Positions 1 to 7,413 of a stretch of DNA of 45,387 nt are shown piece after piece (position 1 is the stretch's first letter; every line of letters starts with the position of its first letter). The notes below the pieces were generated by a model, which made no database searches, was not told the DNA's origin, and worked only from the letters and a program-made list of their open reading frames with translations. The position numbers were made by a program, and so were the translations under genes. The stretch is from an uncultured Pelagibacteraceae bacterium. Lineage in GTDB: Bacteria; Pseudomonadota; Alphaproteobacteria; Pelagibacterales; Pelagibacteraceae. Location of the stretch: contig CACLTO010000005.1 in assembly GCA_902609915.1 (NCBI GenBank), positions 1 through 45,387 on the forward strand, in the 5' to 3' direction.

Positions 1-2
1 TA

Positions 3-281
3 AAAAAAAATAATTCTGTTAAATTAATCGGAGACCCTAAAGAGAGAGGTGGAGTATTATCTTTTACTGTGGAAGGAGTTCATCCACACGATATTGCAAC
101 TATTTTAGATGAAACTGGAGTTGCTATAAGAGCAGGACATCATTGTTGTCAAATACTTCATGACAAATTAGGTATTCCCGCAAGTGCAAGGGCATCTTTA
201 GGAATTTACAATACTAAAGATGATTTAGATAAATTAAATGACGGAATAAACAATTGTAAAAAAATTTTTGATTTAAAATGA
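3..281 (+). CDS. sufS: Cysteine desulfurase SufS, C-terminal fragment
   Basis: The frame is open from the first bases of the window, so this is the 3' end of a gene beginning upstream. The fragment carries the SufS signature R-A-G-H-H-C-C: in SufS-type (group II) desulfurases the cysteine after the two histidines accepts sulfur from the PLP-bound cysteine substrate. The tail with a KDDLDKL segment is typical of the small C-terminal domain. The stop overlaps the start of the sufU-like gene by four bases, so the genes are translationally coupled. It supplies persulfide sulfur for Fe-S assembly in the cytoplasm. The internal ATG at 69 is not the true start. Confidence 0.93.
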   Translation, partial: KKNNSVKLIGDPKERGGVLSFTVEGVHPHDIATILDETGVAIRAGHHCCQILHDKLGIPASARASLGIYNTKDDLDKLNDGINNCKKIFDLK

Positions 282-742
282 ACTTAAAAGAGCTATATCA
301 AGAGATAATTTTAGAACATGGAAAAAATCCTCGAAATTTAGGAAAACCTGAAAATTTCAATAAAGACGCCAAAGGAAATAATCCGTTGTGTGGAGATAAT
401 GTGCATGTTTATTTAAAATTAAACGATCAGAGAAATGTTGAGGACATTTCCTTTGAGGGAAGTGGATGTGCAATATCAATGGCCTCAGCCTCTATAATGA
501 CTGATTTGATAAAAGGAAAAAGTGACAACGAAGCGAAAGAAATAATCGAGGATTTTTTAGGAATGATTAAAGAAAATCCTGAGCTTAAAAATAATATTTT
601 AAAAGAGGATGATAAAACAAAATTAATGTGTTTATCAGGAGTTAAACAATATCCAATGAGAGTTAAGTGTGCTACTTTATCTTGGCATACTTTAGTATCT
701 GCAATGGAAAATGACGGAAAAGAAATAAGTACAGAAAATTGA
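278..742 (+). CDS. sufU: SufU-like Fe-S assembly scaffold / sulfur acceptor
   Basis: 154 aa of the IscU/SufU family. It has the conserved cysteines in NPLCGD (about residues 36-41), GSGCAIS and the C-terminal R-V-K-C-A-T-L-S-W segment, plus the roughly 20-residue insertion between the second and third cysteines that separates SufU from IscU. Known SufU proteins take persulfide sulfur from SufS. Position directly after sufS (overlap of four bases) and before sufT and an A-type carrier fits a SUF operon end. Whether it works as a scaffold or as a Zn-dependent sulfur relay cannot be read from sequence. Confidence 0.93.
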   Translation: MNLKELYQEIILEHGKNPRNLGKPENFNKDAKGNNPLCGDNVHVYLKLNDQRNVEDISFEGSGCAISMASASIMTDLIKGKSDNEAKEIIEDFLGMIKENPELKNNILKEDDKTKLMCLSGVKQYPMRVKCATLSWHTLVSAMENDGKEISTEN

Positions 743-744
743 TT

Positions 745-1041
745 ATGGATGTAAAGAATAAAATAATCGAGGAAATTAGAAAGATTTATGATCCAGAATT
801 GCCTGTGAATATATATGAGCTTGGTTTGATTTATGATATCAAAGTGGATGGTCGTAAAGCAGAAATTAAAATGACATTGACTTCCCCAAATTGTCCTGTT
901 GCAGAAAGTTTACCTAGAGAAGTAAAAGAAGGTGCTATGCAAGTAGATGAAATAGACAACGTAGATTTACAATTAGTATGGGACCCACCATGGACAAAAG
1001 ATATGATGTCAGATGCTGCAAAATTGGAGTTAAATTTATAA
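745..1041 (+). CDS. sufT: SufT / MIP18 (DUF59) Fe-S maturation protein
   Basis: About 98 aa, one DUF59/MIP18 domain. Visible hallmarks are YDPELPVNIYELGLIYDI near the N-terminus, the LTSPNCPVAESLP loop with the conserved cysteine, and the WDPPWTKDMMSD tail. Family members help mature Fe-S proteins, and the gene is a usual SUF operon member. I chose ATG at 745 rather than the in-frame TTG at 739, which overlaps the sufU stop. The stop codon shares its last A with the next ATG (TAATG at 1039-1043), indicating translational coupling. Confidence 0.92.
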   Translation: MDVKNKIIEEIRKIYDPELPVNIYELGLIYDIKVDGRKAEIKMTLTSPNCPVAESLPREVKEGAMQVDEIDNVDLQLVWDPPWTKDMMSDAAKLELNL

Positions 1042-1373
1042 TGAACCCTATAATTAGACTAAGTGATAATGCTGCCTTAAGAATTAAAGAAATAATGTCT
1101 AATGCTGAAAAAAATGCAATTGGTGTGAGAGTTTCAGTAAAATCAGGAGGTTGCGCAGGCATGTCTTATGTAATGGAATACTCAAGAGAGGTAAACCCAA
1201 ATGATGAATTAATTGAAGATAAAGGAGTAAAAGTTTACATTGATACAGCTGCAGTCATGTATCTTCTGGGAACTGAAATGGATTATAAAAAAGAGGATTT
1301 TTCTTCATCCTTTGTTTTTAATAATCCAAATGAAACGGAGCGTTGTGGTTGTGGGGAATCTTTTAAAGTATAA
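1041..1373 (+). CDS. sufA: A-type Fe-S carrier (SufA/IscA/ErpA family)
   Basis: 110 aa from the ATG at 1041. The three conserved cysteines of A-type carriers are present: GGCAGMSY in the middle and the C-G-C-G near the C-terminus. The protein would deliver Fe-S clusters from the SUF machinery to apo-targets. The frame runs upstream to 978, but those codons lie inside sufT, and the TAATG junction makes 1041 the natural start. It is the last gene of the operon; about 80 bases separate it from the convergent DmdA-like gene. SufA cannot be separated from ErpA by sequence alone. Confidence 0.92.
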   Translation: MNPIIRLSDNAALRIKEIMSNAEKNAIGVRVSVKSGGCAGMSYVMEYSREVNPNDELIEDKGVKVYIDTAAVMYLLGTEMDYKKEDFSSSFVFNNPNETERCGCGESFKV

Positions 1374-1426
1374 TCTTGTTCTTTAAACTAAAAATACAAC
1401 ATTAATAAAAAATTCAAAAATTTAAA

Positions 1427-1444
1427 GGGTAATTAAAACTACCC
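1427..1444. terminator. Possible bidirectional terminator between convergent operons
   Basis: GGGTA (1427-1431) and TACCC (1440-1444) form a short hairpin between the convergent suf operon and DmdA-like gene, with A/T runs on both sides. The stem is only five pairs, so termination strength is uncertain. Confidence 0.4.
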
Positions 1445-1455
1445 AAAAAATAAAA

Positions 1456-2814
1456 TTAACCTTTTATTACTTCCCTTGTATTTGCATTGTAAGACTCCTT
1501 AAATGGTATATCAACAATAACTGCATCAACAGGTGTACCTGGATTTTCTGAATACTGAGCAGGCAAATGAATTTTAAATTTAGATCCCGTCTTATTTTTT
1601 GGAAATCCGTTTGCATTTAAATTTCCATCAAAAGGCACATATCCCATGGCTATATTTTTTTTCTTTTCAGGATGATACCAAGGAGACGTAATAAAACCTA
1701 CTGGCTCTCCACCATCGACGTTTGAAACAAGCCAAAAATCTGGTGCATAATCTTCAATGGGCTTTCCACCTAACTCAAATCCGACAAGTTGTAATTTGTA
1801 TGGTTTCTTTCCTGCTTTAATATCCTCTTTCATTTTTTCTAAAACTGCTTTACCAACATAATCTGATTTTTTATTCCACTCTCCTTTTCCAGATAAAGAA
1901 ACTTGATAACCTAAGTTACATTGAAAAGGGTTATGTTGCTGATCCATATCTTGACCCCAAGAAAGAATTCCAGCTTGAATTCTTCTATGATGAGCAGGCG
2001 CGATAACCATTAGATTGTGTTTTTTTCCAGCTTCAAGAACTGCATTCCACATATCATCCGCATATAATGTTGCGTTTCTTAAATAAATTTCATATCCAGC
2101 CTCTCCAGAAAAACCTGATTGAGAAATTACACAACTTCTCCCTCCAATTTTTGCTTCTGCTAAACCGTAAAAAGGCATGTTATCTAAATCAAATTGGTCC
2201 CCACAAAGATCGTTAATTAAAGCTTTGGATTTTGGTCCTTGAATTTGAACTGGACAATGATCTGTCTCTTCAATCTTGCAATCAAATTTACCATCAGCAT
2301 TCACACCTTGCAAATACATACCAATATCAGAGTCAGACAGAGAAAACCAAAACTCATCTTTTGAAATTCTAAGTAAAATTGGATCATTTAATACACCACC
2401 ATATGCATTACATAAAATTACATACCTAGCTCTCATAGGTGAAATTTTAGTTGCATCTCTTGTAATAACATAATCTACAAATTTTTCTGCATCAGGTCCT
2501 TTTACTCTTATTTGTCTTTCAACAGCAACATTCCACATAGTTACATGATTTACAATTGCATCATACTCAACCATTGCTCCACCATCCTCTGGTTTAACGT
2601 ATCCTCTTGGATGATAAATACGATTATATACTGTCGCTCTCCAACACCCTGCTTTCATAGATAAATGCCAATAAGGGGATTTTCTTACTCTTGTTGAAAT
2701 TAACATTTCAACTTTTGTAGGCCCGCTTTGTCTTAAATTATAGGGAACTTCTCGATCTGACTGATCAACTGAAGTAAAATGTTTTAATTTACTATAGTCA
2801 AATTCATTAGACAT
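1456..2814 (-). CDS. DmdA-like GcvT-family tetrahydrofolate methyltransferase
   Basis: 452 aa of the GcvT/aminomethyltransferase fold. The middle (VWNVAVERQ-type segment, NDPILLRISKDEFWFSLSDSD, VQIQGPKS, SGFSGEAGYEIY) follows DmdA, the DMSP demethylase, more closely than GcvT proper. It is about 85 residues longer than the roughly 365-aa SAR11 DmdA, with extra N-terminal and C-terminal sequence, so it is probably a paralogous clade rather than DmdA. Family members pass a methyl or methylene group to tetrahydrofolate in the cytoplasm. Its start overlaps the upstream MetF-like gene by eight bases, implying joint methyl transfer and oxidation. The substrate (DMSP, a sulfonium or a methylamine) is not decidable here. 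Confidence 0.75.
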   Translation of the reverse strand: MSNEFDYSKLKHFTSVDQSDREVPYNLRQSGPTKVEMLISTRVRKSPYWHLSMKAGCWRATVYNRIYHPRGYVKPEDGGAMVEYDAIVNHVTMWNVAVERQIRVKGPDAEKFVDYVITRDATKISPMRARYVILCNAYGGVLNDPILLRISKDEFWFSLSDSDIGMYLQGVNADGKFDCKIEETDHCPVQIQGPKSKALINDLCGDQFDLDNMPFYGLAEAKIGGRSCVISQSGFSGEAGYEIYLRNATLYADDMWNAVLEAGKKHNLMVIAPAHHRRIQAGILSWGQDMDQQHNPFQCNLGYQVSLSGKGEWNKKSDYVGKAVLEKMKEDIKAGKKPYKLQLVGFELGGKPIEDYAPDFWLVSNVDGGEPVGFITSPWYHPEKKKNIAMGYVPFDGNLNANGFPKNKTGSKFKIHLPAQYSENPGTPVDAVIVDIPFKESYNANTREVIKG

Positions 2815-3535
2815 AACTATTCTCCTTCAACCACTTGTTAGTTTCCTTCAAGCCGCCGAATGTATAAATGTGGAAGAAATCAGTATGCGATTTAACTTTC
2901 CCAATTAGATCATTAGGGTCTTTAGGTTTCAATAAATCTAACGCCTTACTAAAATTAGACCTAAGAAAGTTTAGGGAATTTTTTGCTCCAACAATATTAG
3001 CAAATTTAATTAAGCTTGATATTTTTAGAGGTCCAGTAATTCCAACATGTACTGGTACGCTTTGTTTAGAAATAAAATCTATGATAGGCTGTGGATCAAG
3101 CAACCATTGAGTTACTATATAATCAGCGTAAGGCTTTTTGTTTTTCATAGCTTTTTCTAAATCAGAATCCGATATATCAGGACTACCCTCTGGGTGTCCA
3201 GCAATTCCTATTGTCATTTTATCGAAATAACCCGTCTCCAGAAGTTGAAAAGAACTATCAAATTTTCCCACAGGCTCTCTTCCACCACCAATTATTAAAA
3301 CTTGTTTTACTCCCCCATCTTTACATCTAGAGATATAATCTTTAAGCTCCTTTTCGTTATGCATGGATCTAGCTGGGAAATGTGGAACAGGATTAAATCC
3401 TCTTTTCACGAGCTCAACTGCTTGGTGTGCTGTCTCTTTGTAGTCCCCACCCGGTAACATAGTTATATAAATATCATTTACATAAGGCACTGTATCAAGA
3501 TCTGTAGTTGGGCTAATTTCGAGAGAAAAATTCAT
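2807..3535 (-). CDS. Short methylenetetrahydrofolate reductase-like protein (MetF family)
   Basis: 242 aa, about 50 shorter than E. coli MetF. It keeps the TIM-barrel landmarks: an N-terminal FSLEISP strand with the family glutamate, PHFPARSM, a GGG after a V-L-I-I strand, GIAGHPEGSPD, and D-Y-I-V-T-Q followed by a late V-G-I-T-G-P strand. In the DmdA-like partner's pathway it would oxidise 5-methyl-THF to methylene-THF, or act in reverse, using flavin. It is first in a two-gene minus-strand operon, divergent from the CysC-like gene with 105 bases between the starts, where the promoters must lie. Confidence 0.78.
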   Translation of the reverse strand: MNFSLEISPTTDLDTVPYVNDIYITMLPGGDYKETAHQAVELVKRGFNPVPHFPARSMHNEKELKDYISRCKDGGVKQVLIIGGGREPVGKFDSSFQLLETGYFDKMTIGIAGHPEGSPDISDSDLEKAMKNKKPYADYIVTQWLLDPQPIIDFISKQSVPVHVGITGPLKISSLIKFANIVGAKNSLNFLRSNFSKALDLLKPKDPNDLIGKVKSHTDFFHIYTFGGLKETNKWLKENSYV

Positions 3536-3640
3536 TTTTCAGATCATTATCTTTTTTAAAAAAGCTGTCAAAGAATTTTATTAAATGACACTATGAAAAT
3601 TGTTGCTTAAAATTGAGCAGGTTGTTAATTATTTGAGATA

Positions 3641-4045
3641 ATGAAGATTATATTAATTATGGGTTTACCAGGTTCTGGTAAAACGACTTTAGCCTCTGAG
3701 TTAGTGCCTTTACTTAAAGCAAAGTGGCTAAATGCTGATGATGTCAGAAAAGAAGCTAATGATTGGGATTTTTCAGCTGAGGGAAGAACCAGACAGGCAA
3801 AACGAATGTGGACAAAAGCACAGGAATATAAAAGTCAAGGTAATCACGTTGTTGCTGATTTTATTTGCCCAACTCCTGCAGCTAGAGCACTATTCCCAGC
3901 AGATTTTATTATATGGGTAGATACTATAAAAGAGGGCAGATTTGACGATACTAATAAGATGTTTGTAAAACCAGACAAGTATAACTTTCATGTTACCACT
4001 CAAGATGCTAAAAATTGGGCACCAAAAATATTTAAGGAAATATAG
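3641..4045 (+). CDS. CysC-like P-loop kinase (adenylylsulfate kinase family)
   Basis: 134 aa with an N-terminal P-loop GLPGSGKT (residues 8-15) and the CysC-like D-D-V-R box (33-36), then ADFICPTPAAR, matching the V-A-F-I-S-P-x-R-A region of APS kinases, and a V-D-T strand. CysC is about 200 aa, so this is a compact relative. CysC phosphorylates adenylylsulfate, but SAR11 bacteria are known to lack assimilatory sulfate reduction, and here the partner two bases downstream is a nucleotidyltransferase. The substrate may therefore be a different phosphate- or nucleotide-activated compound. Kinase assignment is firm; substrate is unknown. Confidence 0.75.
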   Translation: MKIILIMGLPGSGKTTLASELVPLLKAKWLNADDVRKEANDWDFSAEGRTRQAKRMWTKAQEYKSQGNHVVADFICPTPAARALFPADFIIWVDTIKEGRFDDTNKMFVKPDKYNFHVTTQDAKNWAPKIFKEI

Positions 4046-4047
4046 AG

Positions 4048-4422
4048 ATGTCTTATAAATGGGACAATAAAAAACCAACTGCTCAAATGTTAGGAAGATG
4101 GCAACCATTTCATGATGGGCACTATACATTATTTAAAGAGATAATAAAAAAAACTGGACAAGTTTGTATACAGATCAGAGATGTTCAAGGCATTGATGAT
4201 AATCCGTTTGATTTTAATACAGTAAAAAAAAATATTGAGGATAAATTAAAACCAGAATTTGAAGGACGTTTTAAAATAATGTTGGTTCCCAACATAACAA
4301 ATATTTCTTATGGAAGAGGTGTAGGATATAAAATAGAAGAAGTTATTTTACCTGAAGAAATACAAAAGATTTCAGCTACGAAAATAAGAGCTAAAATGAG
4401 AGAAGAAGGTAAATTAAAATAA
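4048..4422 (+). CDS. HxGH nucleotidyltransferase-like protein
   Basis: 124 aa of the cytidylyl/adenylyltransferase superfamily. G-R-W-Q-P-F-H-D-G-H (16-25) holds the HxGH nucleotide-binding motif, and ISATKIR (108-114) is the ISxTxxR motif near the C-terminus; both are needed for nucleotidyl transfer. It is the minimal size for the fold. It starts two bases after the CysC-like kinase, so the two probably serve one activation pathway. CTP:glycerol-phosphate cytidylyltransferase, PPAT and ATP-sulfurylase-like roles are all possible; sequence does not choose among them. Confidence 0.7.
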   Translation: MSYKWDNKKPTAQMLGRWQPFHDGHYTLFKEIIKKTGQVCIQIRDVQGIDDNPFDFNTVKKNIEDKLKPEFEGRFKIMLVPNITNISYGRGVGYKIEEVILPEEIQKISATKIRAKMREEGKLK

Positions 4423-4428
4423 TTTCTG

Positions 4429-5202
4429 ATGAATATTAAGATCATAAATCATAATAAAGATATTGTAAGAGTTATAATCAATGAGCCTAAAACTTATAAT
4501 TCTTTATCCTATAAAAATTTAAAGGACTTAATAATTACTTTTAAAAAATTAGATAAAGATAAAAAAGTTAAAGTAATAATTCTTGAAGGTGCTGGAAAAG
4601 GATTTAGTGCAGGTCATAACTTAAAAGAAGTTAAAAATTTAAAAAAAAAAGACAAATATAATAAATTATTCAACCTTTGCTCAAAATTAATGCTTCAAAT
4701 AGTAGAGGGTAGAAAACCCGTAATCGCAAAGGTTCACGGGGCAGCATTCGCTGCAGGCTGTCAATTGGTTGCTAGTTGTGATTTAGCTTATAGTACTAAA
4801 GATGCTATTTTTGCAACACCAGGAGTAAATATAGGATTATTTTGCAGCACACCTATGGTAGCTGTAAGCAGAAAAATTAGTAAAAAACATATGATGAAAA
4901 TGCTTTTAACAGGTGAACCAGTCAAAGCAAATTACGCAAAGGAAATTGGTTTAATCAATGATTGTTTTTCTAAGTCAAGAATGAATAATGAAATTTTAAA
5001 GATTGCAAAAAAAATTGCATCAAAATCCAATTTAACAATTAAAATAGGCAAGCAAGCTTTTTATAAACAATTAGAAATGCCATTAAAAAAAGCATACTCT
5101 TACACAAGTAAAGTGATGACAACAAATATGATGGCGATGGATGCTAAAGAAGGTATTTCAGCTTTTCTTGAAAAAAGAAAACCTATTTGGAAAAATAAAT
5201 AA
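4429..5202 (+). CDS. Enoyl-CoA hydratase/isomerase family protein, ECHDC3-like, catalytic Glu residues absent
   Basis: 257 aa crotonase fold. FSAGHNL (59-65) and the HGAAFAAGCQLVASCD segment (103-118) form the CoA and oxyanion-hole region, and ATPGVNIGLFCSTP (129-142) and KRKPIW near the C-terminus match the ECHDC3 subfamily. The two hydratase glutamates are replaced: position C-Q-L (Gln112, usually C-E-L) and P-G-V (Gly132, usually P-E). A standard hydratase or DmdD (methylthioacryloyl-CoA hydratase) role is therefore doubtful despite the sulfur-related neighbours. Thioesterase, isomerase or another acyl-CoA reaction remains possible. It lies six bases after the nucleotidyltransferase. Confidence 0.82.
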   Translation: MNIKIINHNKDIVRVIINEPKTYNSLSYKNLKDLIITFKKLDKDKKVKVIILEGAGKGFSAGHNLKEVKNLKKKDKYNKLFNLCSKLMLQIVEGRKPVIAKVHGAAFAAGCQLVASCDLAYSTKDAIFATPGVNIGLFCSTPMVAVSRKISKKHMMKMLLTGEPVKANYAKEIGLINDCFSKSRMNNEILKIAKKIASKSNLTIKIGKQAFYKQLEMPLKKAYSYTSKVMTTNMMAMDAKEGISAFLEKRKPIWKNK

Positions 5203-5208
5203 ATTTTA

Positions 5209-6582
5209 ATGAGTGATATAAAAAAAATTAATGAAACTTGTTGTGGCCCTGGATATGCTAGTCCATCCGATGCTATTAAAGCACCAAATGAAAAACTTCT
5301 TTACACAATAGCTATTTACACTGGTACTGGAATTCAAAAACCAGATTATCTAGCTACTATTGATGTTGATCCAGCAAGTCCTAATTATTCACAAGTTATT
5401 CATCGTCTGGAGATGCCAGGAATTGGAGATGAGTTACATCATATGGGATGGAACGCATGTTCTTCATGCCATGGAGACTCTGGAATGAGTAGAAAATATT
5501 TATTAGTACCAGGTGTCAGATCAAATAATATTTACGTAATCGATACCGCAACTAACCCACTGGCTCCAAAAATCCACAAAGTGATTAAAGGTTCAGAAAT
5601 AAAATCTAAAACAAACTTATCAGGCCCTCATACAGTGCACTGTTTAGGCTCCGAAATTATTATTTCTTTTCTTGGTAACTCAAAAGGGGAAGCTCCAGGA
5701 GGGTATTTACACTTAAACAAAGATTTTGAAATTGTAGGAAGGTGGGAAAATTCAATGGGAGATATTCCTTTTAGTTACGATTTTTGGTACCAACCACGTC
5801 ACAATGTTATGGTGAGTTCAGAGTGGGCCGCTCCCAACACCTTTATGCCAGGTTTCGATCTTGAAGAAGTAGGGCACCTAAAATATGGAAGAAGACTTCA
5901 TATTTGGGATTTTAAAAAAAAAGAACCAATCGAGACGATCTATCTCGGAGAGGATGGTTTAATACCCTTGGAAGTAAAATTTAAACATGATCCTAATAGT
6001 ACTCATGGATTTTGTGGTGCAGCACTTAGTTCAAACGTTATTCATTTTTGGAAATCTAAAGATGGAAAATGGGAATGGGAAAAAATTATAGATATTGACA
6101 ACGAACCTCACCCGGATTGGCCTATTCCAATTCCTGGAGTTATGTCTGCAATACTTGTTTCAATGGATGATAAATATCTTTATTTAAACAATTGGCTTCA
6201 TGGAGATATGAGACAGTATGATATTACTGATCCTCACAAACCTAAGTTAACAGGTCAAGTATGGATTGGAGGACTTTTAGGAAAAGCACCATTTATAAAT
6301 GGAGTTAAGATTGCAGGTGGTCCTCAAATGTACCAACTATCTTTAGATGGAGCAAGGATGTATGTAACCACTTCATTATTTTCAACTTGGGACAATCAAT
6401 TTTACCCTGATATAAAAACGCTAGGTGGTGCTATGATTATGATTGACTGTGATGTAAAAAATGGGGGAATGAAAATTAATAAAAATTTTATTGTTAACTT
6501 TGGCGAAGAACCCAATGGACCAAGTAGATGTCATGAAAGTAGATACCCTGGTGGAGACTGCACAAGTGATATATGGCTGTAA
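5209..6582 (+). CDS. mtoX: Selenium-binding protein / methanethiol oxidase family (SELENBP1-MtoX)
   Basis: 457 aa aligning over its full length with the SBP56 family: CCGPGYASP at the N-terminus, HHMGWNACSSCHGD (77-90) with the selenium/metal-binding cysteine region, DFWYQPRHNVM, SNWLHGD-like NNWLHGD, AGGPQM, and the terminal RYPGGDC...SDIW. Known members oxidise methanethiol to formaldehyde, sulfide and hydrogen peroxide in a copper-dependent way. There is no signal peptide, unlike the periplasmic Hyphomicrobium enzyme, so it is probably cytoplasmic. Its end overlaps the ferredoxin start by ten bases. Methanethiol is the product of the DMSP demethylation route, which fits a DmdA-like gene nearby. 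Confidence 0.85.
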   Translation: MSDIKKINETCCGPGYASPSDAIKAPNEKLLYTIAIYTGTGIQKPDYLATIDVDPASPNYSQVIHRLEMPGIGDELHHMGWNACSSCHGDSGMSRKYLLVPGVRSNNIYVIDTATNPLAPKIHKVIKGSEIKSKTNLSGPHTVHCLGSEIIISFLGNSKGEAPGGYLHLNKDFEIVGRWENSMGDIPFSYDFWYQPRHNVMVSSEWAAPNTFMPGFDLEEVGHLKYGRRLHIWDFKKKEPIETIYLGEDGLIPLEVKFKHDPNSTHGFCGAALSSNVIHFWKSKDGKWEWEKIIDIDNEPHPDWPIPIPGVMSAILVSMDDKYLYLNNWLHGDMRQYDITDPHKPKLTGQVWIGGLLGKAPFINGVKIAGGPQMYQLSLDGARMYVTTSLFSTWDNQFYPDIKTLGGAMIMIDCDVKNGGMKINKNFIVNFGEEPNGPSRCHESRYPGGDCTSDIWL

Positions 6583-6947
6583 AAAAAATCACTATTATCA
6601 ATCGTGAAAACAAAATCTTTAAGGTTTCTGACAGAAAACCTTTACTTCAAGAATTACGTACTCAAGGGTTAGATCTCCCTTATGGTTGTGAATATGGAGG
6701 TTGTATAACTTGTGCTGCAAAACTTATTACAGGAGAAGTAGATCAACGTTCTCAAGTTGCTCTAAATAATCGACAAATTAACAATGGTTATGTTGTCTTG
6801 TGTGTTGCCAAACCAAAAACAGATTGTGAAATTGAAATTGGTGTTGAAAGTCATGATAAACTTTATCGTAATCCTTTCCTTGACCCACTTGCACCACATG
6901 AGCTAAAAGCTGATATAGCAACTCTAAAAGAAGTAAAAAAAAAGTAG
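6573..6947 (+). CDS. 2Fe-2S ferredoxin
   Basis: 124 aa with a plant/adrenodoxin-superfamily [2Fe-2S] motif: Cys39, Cys44, Cys47 and Cys77 (C-x4-C-x2-C-x29-C). The roughly 40-residue tail after the fold (HELKADIATLKEV) is unassigned. It overlaps the methanethiol-oxidase-family gene by ten bases, so both are translated together and the ferredoxin may carry electrons for that enzyme or for an oxygenase. Family MtoX enzymes are not known to need a ferredoxin, so the pairing is worth noting. Confidence 0.9.
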   Translation: MAVKKITIINRENKIFKVSDRKPLLQELRTQGLDLPYGCEYGGCITCAAKLITGEVDQRSQVALNNRQINNGYVVLCVAKPKTDCEIEIGVESHDKLYRNPFLDPLAPHELKADIATLKEVKKK

Positions 6948-6951
6948 ATAA

Positions 6952-7401
6952 ATGGATCATAGTAAACCTTATAGCGATGAGTATTTAAGAGATATTTTAA
7001 ATTCTGTTAAGACTATAGCAATGGTAGGAGCTAGTCCTGATAAAACTAAATTTAGTTATGGAGTCTTAAGAGTACTTCATGAAACTGGATACGATATGAT
7101 ACCAGTTAATCCAAAATCTGAAATTAAGGAAATACGTAATTTGAAAGTATACCCTAATCTTGCATCAATCGATCGTCCTGTTGATATGGTTGAAGTTTTC
7201 AGAAAACCAGAAGATCTTTATGGTGTAGCCGAGGAAGCAATTTCAATTGGTGCTAAGGTGTTATGGGGACAAATTGGGGTGATTAATCATGAGGCTGCTC
7301 GTTTAGCAGAAGCAGCAGGACTTAAAGTTGTAATGGATAGATGTCCAAAGATTGAGCTTTTCCGACCATTTTGGAAACCACGTCTTGATCAAAAAATTTG
7401 A
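6952..7401 (+). CDS. CoA-binding domain protein (YccU-like)
   Basis: 149 aa Rossmann protein of the CoA_binding_2 type: V-G-A-S-P-D-K near residue 26, then S-Y-G-V-L-R-V-L, P-V-N-P and the VLWGQIGVINHEAA segment with the DRCPKIE end. Family proteins bind CoA; their biochemical role is not known. It starts five bases after the ferredoxin stop and so joins the methyl/sulfur operon. Confidence 0.85.
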   Translation: MDHSKPYSDEYLRDILNSVKTIAMVGASPDKTKFSYGVLRVLHETGYDMIPVNPKSEIKEIRNLKVYPNLASIDRPVDMVEVFRKPEDLYGVAEEAISIGAKVLWGQIGVINHEAARLAEAAGLKVVMDRCPKIELFRPFWKPRLDQKI

Positions 7402-7413
7402 AATTTTATTTAG

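Noticed and set aside
69-281. ATG at 69 as the start of a short independent gene
   Set aside because: The frame is open upstream to the window edge and the sequence is the catalytic end of SufS, so it is a truncated gene rather than a small one.
978-1040. Earlier start of the A-type carrier at 978
   Set aside because: Those codons lie inside sufT in another frame, and the TAATG junction at 1039-1043 gives a natural start.
1456-2814. Calling the methyltransferase dmdA outright
   Set aside because: The protein is longer than DmdA at both ends, and the substrate residues cannot be judged without alignment, so only DmdA-like is claimed.
3641-4422. Campylobacter-type phosphoramidate synthesis pair
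   Set aside because: The CysC-like kinase fits, but the partner has the HxGH fold and not the sugar-nucleotidyltransferase fold, and the other pathway enzymes are not adjacent.
4429-5202. Assigning the crotonase as DmdD
   Set aside because: Both catalytic glutamates are replaced and the closest motif match is ECHDC3-like.
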